Assembly (NCBI RefSeq): GCF_000010725.1
Contig: NC_013860.1
Location: 124,001 to 188,000, forward strand
DNA: 64,000 nucleotides
Direction: 5' to 3'
From: Azospirillum sp. B510
GTDB taxonomy: Bacteria; Pseudomonadota; Alphaproteobacteria; Azospirillales; Azospirillaceae
The position numbers and the translations under genes were made by a program. Below, one piece after another: positions 61,790-64,000 of this stretch. The stretch's first letter is position 1. The number at the start of each line of letters is the position of its first letter. The notes under the pieces were generated by a model that ran no database searches, was not told where the DNA came from, and saw only the letters and a list, made by a program, of their open reading frames with translations.

Positions 61790-62245
61790 ATGGACGCCCT
61801 GCCCGACACCATCGACGCCCTGCGCGCCGCGCTGATCGAAGCGCGGGGCCGAGCTGCGTTGGCCGAGGCGGACGCCGCCCAGGCGCGGGCCGAACGGTCC
61901 GGCGACCAGGCGCTGATCGCCACCCTGAAGCTCCAGATCGAGAAGCTCCAGCGCGACCTCTACGGCCGGCGCTCCGAACGGACCTCCCGACTGCTCGGCC
62001 AGCTCGAATTCCAGTTGGAGGAGGCGCAGGCAAGCGTCGGCGAGGACGATCTGGCGGCGGAACAGGTGGCCGAGGCGACCGGCGCGGCCCGCATCACCCG
62101 CAAGGCGCCGTCGCGCAAGCCGTTCCCGGCGCACCTGCCGCGCGAGCGCGTCGTGATCCCGGCGCCGGCGGTGTGCCCATGCTGCGGCTCGACCCGGCTG
62201 TGCAAGCTGGGTGAAAGCGTGACCGAGACGGCCGAGCGCATTCCT
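61790..62245 (+). pseudogene. tnpC: IS66-family TnpC transposase, truncated
   Basis: From ATG 61790, a coiled-coil N-terminus (LKLQIEKLQRDLYGRRSER) and the zinc-finger-like CPCCGSTRLCKLGESVTET block are typical of IS66 TnpC. A complete protein is ~520 residues. Here it is cut at about residue 152 by the end of an IS21 element near 62245; the frame reads on to 62365 in IS21 sequence. Confidence 0.88.
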
Positions 62246-62250
62246 GCGTA

Positions 62251-62314
62251 TTTCGGCGAATTCGCCCAGGCGTTTCGGTTGAAAGCGCCCACCGTTTCGG
62301 CGAAAGCGCCCACC
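62251..62314. repeat. Tandem IS21-type terminal repeats
   Basis: Three related ~21-base units in a row share TTTCGG...GAA...CGCCCA(C/G). The last two are almost identical (TTTCGG followed by GAAAGCGCCCACC). Multiple end repeats of this kind are usual for IS21-family ends, where the transposase binds. Confidence 0.65.
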
Positions 62315-62396
62315 CGAATTGCAAGCTGGTGGGAGCCGGGGCCGAACCCTGGATTTACGTTATGAAGGTTGTGGGTTTGGTTGCCAAGCACCGGCC

Positions 62397-63152
62397 TTAG
62401 GTGTCGGGGGTTTCGCTGGCGGCATCGGCCTTGGTGCGGCGCATGGAGTCGCCATGCAGGTCGATGCGGTAGGCCCGATGCACGAGGCGGTCGAGGATGG
62501 CGTCGGCGTAGGTGGCATCGCCGATGAGCCGATGCCAGTTGGCCACGGGAACTTGGGTGGCCAGCATGGTTGCGGCCCGGTCGTGGCGGTCATCGATCAC
62601 CTCCATCAGGTCCAGGCGCTGAGGCGCGGTCAGCTCGGTCATCGCCCAGTCATCCAGGATCAGCAGGTCGAGCCGGGCGATCCGTCGCAGCAGCCGGGCG
62701 AGCGAACCGTCCAGGCGGGCGGTGGCCAGATCGTCCAGCAGGCGGGTCAGCCGGGTGTAGAGTACGCTGTGGCCTTCCCGCGCCGCCTGGTTGCCGAGTG
62801 CACAGGCCAGCCAGGTCTTGCCGATCCCGGTCGGGCCGGTGATCAGAACCGGCCGGTTCTCCTTCACCCAGCGCCCGGTGGCCAGCTCGCGCACAACACC
62901 GCGATCGAGCCCACGCGGGGTGCGCAGGTCGAGGTCCTCCAGGCAGGCCGTCTGGCGCAGCCGGGCACGTTTCAGTCGGCTGGCGAGTGCGGTGTTGGCG
63001 CGCTCTGCCGCTTCCCGCTCGATCAGCGTGCCCAACTGCTCGTCGAAGGCCAGTTGGCCGCGATCGGGCAGGCGTTCCAGCGCCTCCAACCCCTTGGCCA
63101 TGCCGTACAGCCGCAACTGGCGCAGCCGCTCGTGGTTGACGTGCTTCATCAT
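62397..63152 (-). CDS. istB: IS21-family IstB helper ATPase
   Basis: About 251 residues from ATG 63152 (MMKHVNHERL). The Walker A is ITGPTGIGKTWLACALG, followed by LLILDDWAM (Walker B) and TMLATQVPVANWHRLIGDAT. It loads the IstA transposase on target DNA. The gene is complete and lies 10 bases downstream of istA on the same strand. Confidence 0.92.
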   Translation of the reverse strand: MMKHVNHERLRQLRLYGMAKGLEALERLPDRGQLAFDEQLGTLIEREAAERANTALASRLKRARLRQTACLEDLDLRTPRGLDRGVVRELATGRWVKENRPVLITGPTGIGKTWLACALGNQAAREGHSVLYTRLTRLLDDLATARLDGSLARLLRRIARLDLLILDDWAMTELTAPQRLDLMEVIDDRHDRAATMLATQVPVANWHRLIGDATYADAILDRLVHRAYRIDLHGDSMRRTKADAASETPDT

Positions 63153-63162
63153 CGTATCTCCG

Positions 63163-64000
63163 TCAGTGATAGTAGGAAGGGCCGCGCAGATTGGTGTGCT
63201 CGCCGGCACCGGCCGCGTCCGCCGTTGTGGCCGGGGGAGCGGTCAACCAGCGCTGGACGTAGCGGTAGGATCCGACGTTGGCCTCCAGCGCCGCCTGGCA
63301 GGCTTGCTCCAGCCGGCTGGTGCCGTGGGTGGCCGCCAAGCGGATCAGGCCGATCCCGGCCCGCACCGCCTGTTCGGGGTGATCGGCGCCGGCCAGGATG
63401 CGTTCGAACAGCAGCGCGGCGGCCGGGCCGATGGCGGCCAGTTCGGTCTGGATGGCATCGGGGGTGAAGCGGGCGACGGCCCGGTGGTTGGCGGGGCGAT
63501 GGGCGTCCAGCGTCACGGTGGCGCCGTCCTGCCGGCGGACATGGCAGGCCATCCGCTTGCCGCGCAGGAAGACGCTGATCACGCCGGCGGTGCTGTGCAC
63601 GTCGACCGTCTTGCCGATCAGCGTGTGGGGCACCGAGTAGACGCCGCCGTCGAGAGCGAGATGATAGTCGGGCGGGACCTTGTGGCGCGCCCAGGTGCCC
63701 GGCACGAAGCGGTCCGGCGGCAAGGGGCGCAGGGTCGGCTGCTCCTCGGCGGCGAACAGGCCGGCGCGCGTGTCCTGCGGCCGGCGGCTCAAGGGAGCGG
63801 CATTGAGGGTGGCCAGCTTGTCGCGCAAGGCCGCGTTGGCGGCGTCCAGCGTGGCGAAGGGCGTATCGCGCAGCGGGGCCAGCACCCGCCGCTCGACCTG
63901 CTGCACGCCGTTCTCGGCGCTGGGCTTGTCGCGCGGGCGCCGCACCCGGGCCGGCAGGACGGCGGTGCGGTAGTGCCGGGCGAGATCGTGATAAGCCGGG
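63163..64000 (-). CDS. istA: IS21-family IstA transposase (5' end outside window)
   Basis: The open frame continues to the right edge of the window. About 278 residues are visible, beginning in the integrase core (AYHDLARHYRTAVLPARVR, PRDKPSAENGVQQVERRVL) and running through VPPDYHLALDGGVYSVPHTL to a stop at 63163-63165. The family protein is ~500 residues, so roughly half lies outside. Nothing is visibly broken in the part seen. Confidence 0.88.
   Translation of the reverse strand, partial: PAYHDLARHYRTAVLPARVRRPRDKPSAENGVQQVERRVLAPLRDTPFATLDAANAALRDKLATLNAAPLSRRPQDTRAGLFAAEEQPTLRPLPPDRFVPGTWARHKVPPDYHLALDGGVYSVPHTLIGKTVDVHSTAGVISVFLRGKRMACHVRRQDGATVTLDAHRPANHRAVARFTPDAIQTELAAIGPAAALLFERILAGADHPEQAVRAGIGLIRLAATHGTSRLEQACQAALEANVGSYRYVQRWLTAPPATTADAAGAGEHTNLRGPSYYH

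Overview
The window is high-GC DNA with alphaproteobacterial character, most like a Rhodospirillales/Azospirillum-type genome. The reasons are GC-rich codon use, a fused CysN/CysC next to CysD, many surface-polysaccharide genes, and a giant surface protein carrying an LEPRFMFDAA leader motif. This assignment is inferred from gene content; there is no rRNA marker. I saw no tRNA, rRNA or CRISPR array.

Layout. (1) 1-1450: the end of a cut-off gene, then an IS graveyard (IS256, IS3 and IS110 fragments). (2) 1615-20968: a polysaccharide/LPS region. It has an ABC-2 exporter pair, two adjacent GDP-mannose 4,6-dehydratase-type genes, a SUMF1-domain protein, several membrane glycosyltransferase-like proteins, soluble glycosyltransferases, a methyltransferase, a flippase-like membrane protein, a GMC-type oxidoreductase with an unexpected ferredoxin-like cysteine motif, and an NAD-dependent epimerase. 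(3) 21084-22344: a long perfect hairpin, a broken ISAs1 transposase, a duplicate of the promoter and first codons of the giant adhesin gene, and a shrunken mazEF-like pair. (4) 22450-24684: a membrane protein joining a PqqD-like N-terminus, an M50 (S2P-like) zinc peptidase core and a HlyD-like C-terminus. (5) 24837-34241: cysD-cysNC, a DUF2076 protein, a UDP-sugar dehydrogenase, two hypotheticals, infC (apparent AUA start), a gmhB-like phosphatase and a secreted tail-collar-domain protein. (6) 34657-51753: a 4182-residue DUF4347/cadherin-like/beta-helix adhesin, followed by a tightly coupled TolC-HlyD-HlyD operon. (7) 51777-54066: nested insertion sequences. (8) 54148-60323: a low-GC CDP-sugar O-antigen island. 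(9) 60362-64000: IS5, IS66 and IS21 remnants.

How the genes work together. Most of the window builds, modifies and exports cell-surface material. The most interesting system is the giant adhesin plus its secretion genes. There is a TolC-type outer-membrane protein with a C-terminal SPOR-like domain, a small periplasmic adaptor and a GAF-like/HlyD inner-membrane adaptor, but no dedicated ABC ATPase. The M50/HlyD fusion 10 kb upstream, beside a duplicated copy of the adhesin promoter and leader, is the obvious missing partner. I propose that its PqqD/RRE-like domain reads the adhesin leader and its protease domain processes it; this is inference. The O-antigen island (RfbF, RfbG, epimerase-like and reductase-like proteins) would make a CDP-6-deoxyhexose. 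It is flanked by mobile elements and was probably acquired by transfer.
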